Of a stretch of DNA of 54,344 nucleotides, positions 17,310-25,146 are shown piece after piece. Location: positions 1 to 54,344 of the forward strand of contig CACEXM010000008.1 in NCBI GenBank assembly GCA_902563555.1. The letters run 5' to 3'. Source of the stretch: an uncultured Pelagibacteraceae bacterium. GTDB lineage: Bacteria > Pseudomonadota > Alphaproteobacteria > Pelagibacterales > Pelagibacteraceae. Positions within the stretch are counted from its first letter, which is position 1. Every line of letters begins with the position of its first letter. A model generated the notes under the pieces. That model was not told the DNA's origin. It did no database searches and was given only the letters and a program-made list of their open reading frames with translations. The position numbers and the translations under genes are program-made.

Positions 17310-18395
17310 ATGAAACATTTTAAACTATTAGATTGTACTCTTAGAGACGGTGGGTATTATAATAAATGGAATTTCGAAAAAAAAAATATTGACTCTTATC
17401 TCAAAGCTCTTAGCGATGTAAATATTGAATATATTGAGATCGGTTTTAGAAAATTTAAAAATAATATTGCCTTAGGAGAAACTGCATTTTCTAATGAAAG
17501 ATTTGTAAATTCACTAAAACTAAATAAATATAAAAAATACGGAGTAATGGTAAATGCTGGTGATTTACTTTTTGATGGCAAAATATTGAAAAATTACAAA
17601 CTTTTGTTCCCAAAAAAAACCCAATTAAAGTTTGTTAGAATAGCATGTCATGAGTATGAAATTTTTAAAATAAAAAAAATTATTAATTTCCTTAAAAAGC
17701 AGGAATACTTAATATTTATAAATTTAATGCAAATTTCAGAAATTAAATTAAATAAATTAAAAAAGATTCTTGAATTTCTGAATAAAACTCCCACAGATAT
17801 TTTTTATATTGCTGATAGCTTAGGCTGTCTAACACCGCAAAAAACGAGAAACTTAATTTATGAGATAAGAAAAAAATGGAAAAAAGATATTGGGATACAC
17901 GCTCACGACAATTTAGGATTGGCTTTTAAAAATTCTATTGCTGCGATTAATTCTGGAGCTAATTGGATTGACTCAACAGTTTTGGGAATGGGAAGAGGCC
18001 CCGGGAATACAAAAACTGAGGAAATTTTAGATAAATTGCAAATTGACAAACAAAAAAGGACTAAACTGAATGAAATTATAAAAAACTATTTTCAAATATT
18101 AAAAAAAAAATATAAGTGGGGAAAAAATATTTATTATAGTATTTCTGCGAAAAATAAAATTCATCCAACTTTTGTTCAAGAAATTTTAAGTGATCAACGT
18201 ATTAAACAAAAAGAGAAAATAAAAGCTTTAAATTTTTTAAAAAAAATTCCATCGAGGAAATTCAATCCTCTTTTAATTAATAATTTTATTAAATTTAATA
18301 AAATGAACAGTAATATTTCTAATAATCTTCCTGATAAATTTTTAATAAAACATAATATAATAATTTTAGCTGGTGGAAATATTTCTCAAAAATAA
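17310..18395 (+). CDS. DRE-TIM (HMG-CoA-lyase-like) aldolase domain, N-terminal part of a split gene
   Basis: A 361 aa TIM-barrel enzyme of the HMGL-like family (homocitrate synthase / 4-hydroxy-2-oxovalerate aldolase group). The N-terminus LLDCTLRDGGYYNKW carries the catalytic Arg-Asp pair; the metal-binding His-x-His is in IGIHAHDNLGLAFKNS (about residue 196); and STVLGMGRGPGNTKTEE (about 221) is the C-terminal barrel motif. The segment HNIIILAGGNIS at its end looks like the start of a second Rossmann-type domain, cut by TAA at 18393-18395, and the same frame then stays open to 18863. Proteins of this type occur in surface-glycan clusters. The substrate is unknown. Confidence 0.75.
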   Translation: MKHFKLLDCTLRDGGYYNKWNFEKKNIDSYLKALSDVNIEYIEIGFRKFKNNIALGETAFSNERFVNSLKLNKYKKYGVMVNAGDLLFDGKILKNYKLLFPKKTQLKFVRIACHEYEIFKIKKIINFLKKQEYLIFINLMQISEIKLNKLKKILEFLNKTPTDIFYIADSLGCLTPQKTRNLIYEIRKKWKKDIGIHAHDNLGLAFKNSIAAINSGANWIDSTVLGMGRGPGNTKTEEILDKLQIDKQKRTKLNEIIKNYFQILKKKYKWGKNIYYSISAKNKIHPTFVQEILSDQRIKQKEKIKALNFLKKIPSRKFNPLLINNFIKFNKMNSNISNNLPDKFLIKHNIIILAGGNISQK

Positions 18396-18863
18396 AAAAA
18401 AAAAATCAAAGAATTGTCTAATAAAAAAAATTATTACATTTTGAGCATAAATTTAAACAAAGAAATAAATGAAAAATTTATTGATATGTTCGTTTTTTCA
18501 CATCCTTTGAGGATTCAGTCACAATTGAATTTAGTAAAAACTACAAACTGCAAAATTGTTTATCCTTTTTCCTTTTTAAATAGAAAATTAAATAATCTTA
18601 ATTCCACTATAAAAAAAAATCTCTTTAACTTTGGGTTGACTATTAAAAATTCAAATCAAATATCTATTACAAAAAATAGCTGTAATTTACCTGAGCCGTT
18701 GGGAGTTGGTTATGCTATATCTTTATGTATAGCCAAGGGCTCTAAAAATATTTATATGGTCGGTGCTAATAATTTAAAAAGTAAAGAAAAAATTGATAAT
18801 TCGTCTATACTTATCAACAAAATGAAAAAAAAATATACTTCAGTAAATTTTAAATCTCTCTAA
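18396..18863 (+). pseudogene. C-terminal domain separated from the aldolase by one in-frame stop
   Basis: The frame of the upstream aldolase continues past TAA 18393-18395, reading KKKIKE and then LSNKKNYYILSINLNKEIN without further stops to 18863. If translated separately it could use a TTG at 18414 (149 aa); there is no ATG or Shine-Dalgarno at that end. The content (YYILSINLNKEI, VFSHPLRIQSQ, LPEPLGVGYAISLCIAKGSKNIYMVG) reads as a Rossmann-like domain whose first strand and glycine loop lie at the end of the upstream ORF. The likeliest explanations are a recent nonsense mutation, a sequencing error in the A-run, or a tolerated split. I do not recognise a precise family. Confidence 0.6.
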
Positions 18864-18868
18864 TATTT

Positions 18869-19600
18869 ATGAAAAAAAAGGATTATGTGATTATAATTCC
18901 CGCCAGATTAAGATCAACAAGACTTCCTGAAAAACCTCTGGTTTTACTAAAAGGTATACCAATTATTAAAAGAACATATCAAAGATGTATAAAAGCAATA
19001 CCAAAAAATGATGTTTATATTGCAACTGACTCAAAAAAAATTCAAAATTATTGCTCTAAAAATTTCATGAATTGTATTATGACTTCAAAGAAATGTCTTA
19101 CAGGCACAGATCGAGTTGCTGAAGCAGCAAAAAAAATTAATTCAAAATTTTATATAAATATTCAAGGTGATGAGCCATTTTTTTCACCAAAAGATATAAA
19201 AAAACTTATTAAATTTTCAAAAAAGTATCCTAAATCAATTCTAAATGGTTTTACTTCTATCAAAAATAAAAGACAGTATTTTAGTTCCCATGTACCTAAG
19301 GTAGTCTTTAATGAAAAGAATGAGCTTTTATATATGTCAAGGTCACCAATTCCAGGCAATAAAACAACAAAATTTATTAAAGCATGGCGTCAAGTATGTG
19401 CTTATGTTTTTCCAAAAAAAATGTTAATTAAATTTTATAATTCTAATAATAAAGGAACTCTTGAGGCAATAGAGGACATTGAAATACTGAGATTTATTGA
19501 AATGGGTCAAAAAGTAAAAATGGTAAAGTTATCTAGTTTATCTATGGCAATTGACACACCTCAAGATTTATCCTTGGCTAGGAAAAGATTATCTAAGTAA
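18869..19600 (+). CDS. Divergent CMP-KDO-synthetase-like cytidylyltransferase
   Basis: A 243 aa nucleotidyltransferase of the KdsB family, which activates a 3-deoxy-ulosonic acid with CTP to a CMP-sugar. Clear family motifs are IIPARLRSTRLPEKPL (residues 8-23), DVYIATDSKKIQ, TGTDRVAEAAKKI, YINIQGDEPFFSP (about 95) and AIDTPQDLSLAR near the C-terminus. It departs from housekeeping KdsB in the acceptor region: QVCAYVFPKKML replaces the usual HLGIYGYR-type segment. It could be the cell's KdsB or a paralogue for a different acid sugar; the aldolase immediately upstream (5-nt gap) favours the latter. Confidence 0.82.
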   Translation: MKKKDYVIIIPARLRSTRLPEKPLVLLKGIPIIKRTYQRCIKAIPKNDVYIATDSKKIQNYCSKNFMNCIMTSKKCLTGTDRVAEAAKKINSKFYINIQGDEPFFSPKDIKKLIKFSKKYPKSILNGFTSIKNKRQYFSSHVPKVVFNEKNELLYMSRSPIPGNKTTKFIKAWRQVCAYVFPKKMLIKFYNSNNKGTLEAIEDIEILRFIEMGQKVKMVKLSSLSMAIDTPQDLSLARKRLSK

Positions 19601-19610
19601 TGTAAATAAT

Positions 19611-20150
19611 ATGAAACTTATAAAATCAATTGTATTGATAATATCTTTAATCTTTACTACAAACTGCTCAAATAATAGTTCAATGAAACCAGAAGATTTT
19701 ATAAACAAAAAACCTAGATTAATAATTGAAGAATATTTGTCAGGCAATGTAAAAGCTTGGGGTGTTTTACAAAATCGATCTGGAAAAGTTATAAGACAAT
19801 TTTCAGCAGATCTAGATGGTAAATGGAATGGAAAACAATTAATTCTTGATGAAAAGTTTAATTGGGATGATGGTGAAATTCAAACAAGACAATGGCAAAT
19901 TACCAAAATTGATGAAAATAATTATGAAGGTACAGCTGGTGATGTAGTTGGTAAAGCAAAGGGGTATTCATATGGGCCAGCGTTCAAGTTTGAGTATGTT
20001 TTATTAGTTCCTGTAAAAGGTAAACAAATGAAAATTACTTTCGATGATTGGATTTTTAAACAAGATGATAGAGTAGCTATAAATAAAGCAACAATGACTA
20101 AGTTTGGTTTTAAGGTAGCAGAATTAACAGTCGTTTTTGTTAAAGACTAA
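19611..20150 (+). CDS. DUF3833 lipoprotein
   Basis: A 179 aa protein starting at ATG 19611 (MKLIKSIVLIISLIFTTNCSNN), with a lipobox-like hydrophobic stretch ending in Cys19; I reject an upstream in-frame start at 19551 because it lies inside the preceding gene and delays the signal peptide. The body (FSADLDGKWNGKQLILDEKFNWDDGEIQTRQWQI in pieces, then GTAGDVVGKAKGYSYGPAFKFEY) matches the DUF3833 pattern of beta-rich outer-membrane-associated lipoproteins. Function is unknown. The 3' end overlaps the convergent SDR by 4 nt. Confidence 0.8.
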   Translation: MKLIKSIVLIISLIFTTNCSNNSSMKPEDFINKKPRLIIEEYLSGNVKAWGVLQNRSGKVIRQFSADLDGKWNGKQLILDEKFNWDDGEIQTRQWQITKIDENNYEGTAGDVVGKAKGYSYGPAFKFEYVLLVPVKGKQMKITFDDWIFKQDDRVAINKATMTKFGFKVAELTVVFVKD

Positions 20151-20908
20151 TTTTTTTTCTGATACTTTGTCATTTTACCTATTAGACTAAAATATAATTT
20201 ACTCGGTAAAAAACTAAAAAATTTTAGTATTAATGTTAAAGATTTTGGAAAATGGATCTCAAAGATATTTTTATTTACCAATCCATCATATATTCTATCA
20301 GCGGCATACTCTGCAGTTTTTAAAAAAGGCATTTTAAAATCATTTTTATCTGTCATAGGAGTTTTGATAAAACCAGGAGAAACTAAACAGACACGTACAT
20401 TTGAACGACCAAAATCAAAATATAGACTTTCAGCCAAATTATTCAAAGCTGATTTTGATGGGCCATAACCCGTAGAATTAGGTAGTCCTCTATAACCTGC
20501 TATAGATGAAACTATAGCAATTTTTCCACTTTTTTTATTTTTAAAATATTCCTCTACAGCCTTAATACTATTTAATGTTCCAAAAAAATTAATCTTAAAT
20601 ACATCTTCAATCTGTTCAACATCGATATCTTTTTCTTTTTTAGGATTCCAAGTGCCTGTAGAAAAAAAGCAAATATCGATATTTTCAAATTTATTTTTTA
20701 TTTCCTTGAACACTTCTTTACACTTTGATTTATCTGTGACATCTAATGGGAATGAGCTTATATTAATGTTATTATCTGAAATTTCTTTAAGAAGATTCTC
20801 TCTCCTAGCAGATATTGCAACATTCCAACCTTCATTGGCGAATTTTAAAGCCAGAGCTTTTCCAATTCCTGTACTTCCACCAGTGATCCAAATTGTTTTT
20901 TTATTCAT
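20147..20908 (-). CDS. Short-chain dehydrogenase/reductase
   Basis: A 253 aa classical SDR: cofactor motif ITGGSTGIGKALA (residues 8-20), with Arg35-Arg36 after the second strand (ISARR) suggesting NADP(H) preference; the catalytic triad fits Ser134/135, Tyr148 and Lys152 (GYGPSKSAL); and the PGFIKTPMTDKN segment follows. The C-terminal tail after residue 215 is hydrophobic and basic (LTLILKFFSFLPSKLYFSLIGK), so it may be membrane-associated. The substrate cannot be inferred. It is divergent from tspO, with a 9-nt gap between starts. Confidence 0.88.
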   Translation of the reverse strand: MNKKTIWITGGSTGIGKALALKFANEGWNVAISARRENLLKEISDNNINISSFPLDVTDKSKCKEVFKEIKNKFENIDICFFSTGTWNPKKEKDIDVEQIEDVFKINFFGTLNSIKAVEEYFKNKKSGKIAIVSSIAGYRGLPNSTGYGPSKSALNNLAESLYFDFGRSNVRVCLVSPGFIKTPMTDKNDFKMPFLKTAEYAADRIYDGLVNKNIFEIHFPKSLTLILKFFSFLPSKLYFSLIGKMTKYQKKN

Positions 20909-20917
20909 TATTTAAAG

Positions 20918-21400
20918 ATGTATAATACCTTTATGCTTAAAAATAAAATTTTATCATTTATTCTTTTTTTCATTGTAACCTTTTCAGCCTCTTTTGTTGG
21001 GGGATTAGTTTCAATAAATTTAAAAGAGCCTTGGTATTCAACACTTATTAAATCAAATTTTAATCCCCCAGATTGGGTTTTTGCTCCTGTTTGGACTATT
21101 TTGTATCTTATGATGACTTTTGCAATTTGGAATTTCTGGCATAGCAAAAATAGAGATATTAATACGGTTTACATTTATTTTATACATATAATCATTAATA
21201 CAACTTGGAGTATTGTATTTTTTGCCTTGCACAAAATATTTCTAGCTATGTTAGTTTTAATAACATTAATAATGTTTATAGTTTTATTAATTATAAGATT
21301 TAAACCTGTTAATTTATTAAGTTATTATCTAATGATGCCCTATTTACTTTGGTGTTCTTATGCACTATTTCTAAATATAAACTTGGTTATATTAAATTAA
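20918..21400 (+). CDS. tspO: TspO/MBR family membrane protein
   Basis: A 160 aa five-helix protein of the tryptophan-rich sensory protein / mitochondrial benzodiazepine receptor family, which binds porphyrins and affects oxidative stress responses. Diagnostic motifs are EPWYSTLIKSNFNPPDWVFAPVW (residues about 37-59), TILYLMMTFAIWNFW and INTTWSIVFFALHK. The start could be ATG 20918 or ATG 20933 (MLKNKILSF); the second gives a cleaner first helix. The next gene starts four bases after its stop. Confidence 0.93.
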   Translation: MYNTFMLKNKILSFILFFIVTFSASFVGGLVSINLKEPWYSTLIKSNFNPPDWVFAPVWTILYLMMTFAIWNFWHSKNRDINTVYIYFIHIIINTTWSIVFFALHKIFLAMLVLITLIMFIVLLIIRFKPVNLLSYYLMMPYLLWCSYALFLNINLVILN

Positions 21401-21403
21401 ATT

Positions 21404-22507
21404 ATGGATGATGTAGTAATTGTTGGTGGTGGTATTATAGGCGCTGCTACGGCATATTTTATGTCAAAAGAAGGCAGAAAAGTAAAGGTTATAGAAAGAG
21501 ATCCAACCTATAAATCAGCATCATTCCCATTGTCATTAGGTGGTTTTAGAAGGCAATTTTTTCAAAAAGAAAATATTTTACTTGGTAAATTTGCAAGAGA
21601 ATTTATTTTTCAAATTCCTGAATTACTTAAGACTGAAAAAAACCCAAATCCAACAGCAAGTATGGTACCTAATGGTTATCTATTAATGTTTGGACCTGAA
21701 CATGCAGAAGAACAATACAAAGCTCTTGAAAATCACGAGGCATGTGAAGCTGGCACAAAAAATATTAAAGGAGATAAATTATCAGAATACTTTCCTTACA
21801 TTAATAGTGATGGCATAGAAACAGCTACATTTACTGATAATCAAAGTGAGGGTTGGATAGATCCTTTTATGTTTCATAATGCTCTTAAAAGTAAAGCTAC
21901 TGAGCTCGGGGCAGAATTTACAAAAGGAAACATCAAATCTCTTTCTGAAATAAAAGCCAAAACAATTATTTCAGCTGCTGGTTGTTGGACCAAAGAATTA
22001 CTTGAAGATATACCAGTAGAACCACAAAAACATACTGTCTTTAGAGTGAAATGTCCTAAACACATTCCTGAAATGCCTTTAACTGGAGATTTGCCCTCAG
22101 GAGTTTACTGGAGACCAGAGGGAAAAGAATATTTAGCTGGTTCCCCTAAATCTGTTTTTGATGCAAAAGATTTGGAGCCTGCATGGGATGATTTTGAAGA
22201 ATTAGTTTGGCCAGCACTCGCAAATAGAGTTCCGGCATTTGAGGAATTGAAATTAACTGGTGGTTGGGCAGGTTATTATGATTGCAATAGATTAGATAAC
22301 AATGCTGTTGTAGGCAAACATCCTAAATTTGATAACGTATATTTAGCTACTGGCTTCACTGGCAGAGGACTAATGCAAGCGCCGGGCATTGGTAGAGCTT
22401 TGACTGAATTAATTACCACAGGCTCTTACCAATCAATAGATATTTCTAATATGGCTGTTGAGAGAGTTCTTGGTAAAAAAGCTAGACCTGAGCCTTATGT
22501 GTTGTAA
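21404..22507 (+). CDS. DAO-family FAD-dependent oxidoreductase, FOXRED1-like
   Basis: A 367 aa flavoprotein with the N-terminal FAD motif VVIVGGGIIGAATAYFMSKEG (residues 4-24) and the DAO fold seen in sarcosine oxidase and dimethylglycine dehydrogenase. From memory of the human sequence it aligns best with FOXRED1: ERDPTY followed by SLGGFRRQF and ENI; NGYLLM; EGWIDPFMFHNAL; and near the end NNAVVGKHP with YLATGFTGRGLMQAPGIGRA. FOXRED1 is needed for mitochondrial complex I assembly; the bacterial role is unknown, and an amino-acid or N-methyl-amine oxidase remains possible. Confidence 0.8.
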   Translation: MDDVVIVGGGIIGAATAYFMSKEGRKVKVIERDPTYKSASFPLSLGGFRRQFFQKENILLGKFAREFIFQIPELLKTEKNPNPTASMVPNGYLLMFGPEHAEEQYKALENHEACEAGTKNIKGDKLSEYFPYINSDGIETATFTDNQSEGWIDPFMFHNALKSKATELGAEFTKGNIKSLSEIKAKTIISAAGCWTKELLEDIPVEPQKHTVFRVKCPKHIPEMPLTGDLPSGVYWRPEGKEYLAGSPKSVFDAKDLEPAWDDFEELVWPALANRVPAFEELKLTGGWAGYYDCNRLDNNAVVGKHPKFDNVYLATGFTGRGLMQAPGIGRALTELITTGSYQSIDISNMAVERVLGKKARPEPYVL

Positions 22508-22512
22508 TTACT

Positions 22513-23019
22513 ATGAAAATTAATATTGGTGGAGAACAAACAAAAGATGGATGGAAAATATTTAACATCCAAAAAAAACCAGGCGTAGATTTTATAGGAG
22601 ATATATCAGACCTTAGTCAATTTAAGGATAACTCAGTTGAGGAAATCTATATTAGCCACGTCTTTGAACATGTACCTCAAAAAAAAGTCGATAAGACTTT
22701 AAAAGGAATTTTTAGAGTTTTAAAACCATCAGGAAAGTTTTATGTTTCTGTGCCTGACATGGATGTATTGTTTGAGGAATTCAAAAATATAAAAGACAAG
22801 AAAAAAAAAATTCATATTTTGCGTATGATATTTGGTGGCCAAGTTGACGAATATGACTTTCATTATTTTGGTTATAGTTATGATATTTTGCACGATTTTT
22901 TAAAATCTGTTGGATTTAAAAAAATTGAGAAAGTAGAAAAATTCAATCTTTTTGAAGATACAAGTGATTATAAACCATATGGCTTTCCAATAAGTTTAAA
23001 CGTGATTGCTGAAAAATGA
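22513..23019 (+). CDS. Small SAM-dependent methyltransferase-like protein
   Basis: A 168 aa protein with a reduced class I methyltransferase fold. KINIGGEQTKDGWKIFNI forms an atypical motif I; DISDLSQFKDNSVEEIYISHVFEHVP is the usual acidic loop plus post-motif helix; and GIFRVLKPSGKFYVSVPDMD is the motif III strand. Similar small methyltransferases often act in glycan or small-molecule modification, but no substrate is indicated. It starts six bases after the FOXRED1-like gene and ends two bases from the convergent selO gene. Confidence 0.72.
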   Translation: MKINIGGEQTKDGWKIFNIQKKPGVDFIGDISDLSQFKDNSVEEIYISHVFEHVPQKKVDKTLKGIFRVLKPSGKFYVSVPDMDVLFEEFKNIKDKKKKIHILRMIFGGQVDEYDFHYFGYSYDILHDFLKSVGFKKIEKVEKFNLFEDTSDYKPYGFPISLNVIAEK

Positions 23020-23020
23020 T

Positions 23021-24475
23021 TTAAGTCCCACAAAAAGTTTGATATTTCTCATTACTATTAGACGGCAACTGATAATTATTTATGTTTTCTTGCTCTAAGT
23101 AAGGTTTCTCTAATACTTTTAAAAGTTTTTTTAAAGATACTAATTTATTTTCATTAGCTTCATCTAATACCCCTTCAATAATATGATTTCGAGGAATTAC
23201 GAGTGGATTTGTTTTTCTCATTAATTGGTTACTTATCTCTGGTTTATTTTGATTTTTTTTCAATCTTTGTTTCCATCTTTCTTTCCAACTCATAAAAATA
23301 TTATCATTAAACAATTTCACATCTATTGTTTTGAAATTCATTAAATGACAAAATGTATTGGTATAATCGACCTTTTTCTGGTGCATCCAAGCTAGTAAAT
23401 CCAAAATTAAAGATTTATCTTTATCATCAATCCCGACTAGACCTAATTTATTTCTCATCATTTTAAGCCATTTATCTTCATACTTTTCATCAAAATTATT
23501 TATTTTTTCAGATGCGATATCGAGAGCTTTTTTTTGATTTTCATCGATCAAAGGAAGTAAACATTCTGCAAATCTTGATAGATTCCATTTTGTAATGATC
23601 GGTTGATTACAATAAGCATACCTTCCCATGTGATCAATTGAACTAAAAACAGTTTTCGGGTCATAGGTATCCATGAAAGCACACGGACCATAATCTATTG
23701 TTTCACCTGAAATCGACATATTGTCAGTATTCATAACACCATGAATAAAGCCAACCCTCATCCAATTCACTACTAGATCAATTTGTCTATCCATAACAAT
23801 ATTCAAAAGATCTACTGCCTTGTTCTTTGAATCTTTTAGTTCTGTATAATGTCTTTGGATTACGTAGTTGAACAAAATTTCTAACTCATCTTTTTTCTCT
23901 CTCGCTGCAACATATTGAAATGTTCCAACTCTGATATGACTTGAGGCAACTCTTGTTAAAATAGCTCCTTGAAGTGGAGTATCTCTAAATATTTTTTCTC
24001 CTGTTTTGACCACTGCCAAACTCCTAGTTGTAGGAATATTAAGATTGTGCATTGCCTCACTTACAATATACTCCCTTAGCATCGGACCTAAAGCAGCTCT
24101 ACCATCACCATTTCTTGAGAATGATGTTTTCCCAGAACCTTTAAGTTGAATATCATATCTTTTGTTGCTGCTAGTTATATGTTCACCTATCAATATTGCT
24201 CTACCATCACCAAGCATTGTAAAGTGTCCAAATTGATGACCCGCATATGCCTGAGCAATTGTATTACTACCCTCAGGAAGAGTATTTCCTGTAAATAAAG
24301 ATGATAGCTTGTCTTTATTGATTTTTGTAAGATCCAGATCTAATTCTTTAGCTAAACTTTCGTTAATTATAACCAATTCAGGATTCTTTACAGCTACAGG
24401 TTTAATATGTTCCTTAAAAGCATCAGATAGTCTTGAATAAGAGTTATCAAAATTCCAATTTATATTATTTTCCAT
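23021..24475 (-). CDS. selO: Protein adenylyltransferase SelO (YdiU/UPF0061)
   Basis: A pseudokinase-fold enzyme that transfers AMP from ATP to protein hydroxyls, linked to redox stress. The 484 aa sequence has AQAYAGHQFGHFTMLGDGRAILIGE (residues about 74-98), QLKGSGKTSFSRNGDGRAALGPMLREYI (about 110-137), and MNTDNMSISGETIDYGPCAFMD, the metal-binding DNMS/DYGP region. The C-terminus FCGT places Cys482 three residues from the end, the position occupied by selenocysteine in vertebrate SelO. The msrA stop lies seven bases upstream of its start, so the two redox genes look co-transcribed. Confidence 0.95.
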   Translation of the reverse strand: MENNINWNFDNSYSRLSDAFKEHIKPVAVKNPELVIINESLAKELDLDLTKINKDKLSSLFTGNTLPEGSNTIAQAYAGHQFGHFTMLGDGRAILIGEHITSSNKRYDIQLKGSGKTSFSRNGDGRAALGPMLREYIVSEAMHNLNIPTTRSLAVVKTGEKIFRDTPLQGAILTRVASSHIRVGTFQYVAAREKKDELEILFNYVIQRHYTELKDSKNKAVDLLNIVMDRQIDLVVNWMRVGFIHGVMNTDNMSISGETIDYGPCAFMDTYDPKTVFSSIDHMGRYAYCNQPIITKWNLSRFAECLLPLIDENQKKALDIASEKINNFDEKYEDKWLKMMRNKLGLVGIDDKDKSLILDLLAWMHQKKVDYTNTFCHLMNFKTIDVKLFNDNIFMSWKERWKQRLKKNQNKPEISNQLMRKTNPLVIPRNHIIEGVLDEANENKLVSLKKLLKVLEKPYLEQENINNYQLPSNSNEKYQTFCGT

Positions 24476-24481
24476 TGAAAA

Positions 24482-25057
24482 CTATTGACTCCAAATCCTT
24501 TTTAAAATTTCTTCTCTGCCACAAGCTTTTTTATATCTCAAATATCTTTCTAGCTTAATCTTATAAAAGTCCTGATGATATTCTTCAGCTCTATAAAATT
24601 TTTCAAAACTTCGAATATATGTGACAACTTTTTTGTTAAATCTGTTTTCTAATTTTTGAATATCTTTTTCTATTAATTTCTTTTCATTTGTATCTTTATA
24701 AAACGCAACCGATCTGTAACTATAACCTTTGTCACAAAACTGTCCGTAAGAATCAAATGGATCTATATTTATCCAAAAATTTTCTAATAATTCTTCATAT
24801 GAAATAATTTTTTTATTATATACAACTTCTACAACTTCAAAATGACCAGTATTTCCATATGTTACTTCTTTGTATGTTGGGTTCTCAGTAACTCCACCTG
24901 AATAGCCTGAAATTACCTCCTCTACACCACTTAAATTTTCAAAAGATTCTTCCATACACCAAAAACATCCACCAGCAAAATATGCCTTATCTTTTTGAGC
25001 TGAATAAGAAAAATTAATATTAAATAGAATTATGAATATAATTAAAAAATATTTCAT
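24482..25057 (-). CDS. msrA: Peptide-methionine (S)-S-oxide reductase, exported form
   Basis: Reduces methionine-S-sulfoxide in proteins. The 191 aa sequence begins with a hydrophobic signal peptide (MKYFLIIFIILFNINFSYSA), so this copy should act in the periplasm. The catalytic motif GGCFWCMEE puts the nucleophilic Cys at 31 and a second Cys at 34. GYSGG, TYKEVTYGNTGHFEVVEV, DPFDSYGQFCDKGYSYRSVAFY and EEYHQDFY are all MsrA landmarks. It lies upstream of selO on the same strand. Confidence 0.95.
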   Translation of the reverse strand: MKYFLIIFIILFNINFSYSAQKDKAYFAGGCFWCMEESFENLSGVEEVISGYSGGVTENPTYKEVTYGNTGHFEVVEVVYNKKIISYEELLENFWINIDPFDSYGQFCDKGYSYRSVAFYKDTNEKKLIEKDIQKLENRFNKKVVTYIRSFEKFYRAEEYHQDFYKIKLERYLRYKKACGREEILKRIWSQ

Positions 25058-25097
25058 TAAATATCATAATCAAAATAGTTATGATAAGTCTATTATA

Positions 25098-25132
25098 TTA
25101 AAGGTAGCTACTTTTAAGTAGGCTACCTTTAA
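25098..25132 (-). terminator. Hairpin terminator of the formate dehydrogenase operon
   Basis: TTAAAGGTAGC at 25098-25108 pairs perfectly with GCTACCTTTAA at 25122-25132; the interior TACTT/AAGTA can extend the stem with one bulged base. It lies 15 bases downstream of the formate dehydrogenase stop on the minus strand, and also upstream of msrA. The tract that follows on the minus strand (TATAATAGACTT) is AT-rich but not a pure U-run. It probably serves the minus-strand operon. Confidence 0.7.
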
Positions 25133-25146
25133 TATTTTATCTTAAA

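Noticed and set aside
18393..18413. Frameshift as the cause of the split aldolase
   Set aside because: The frames before and after the stop are the same, so the break is a nonsense codon and not an insertion or deletion of one or two bases.
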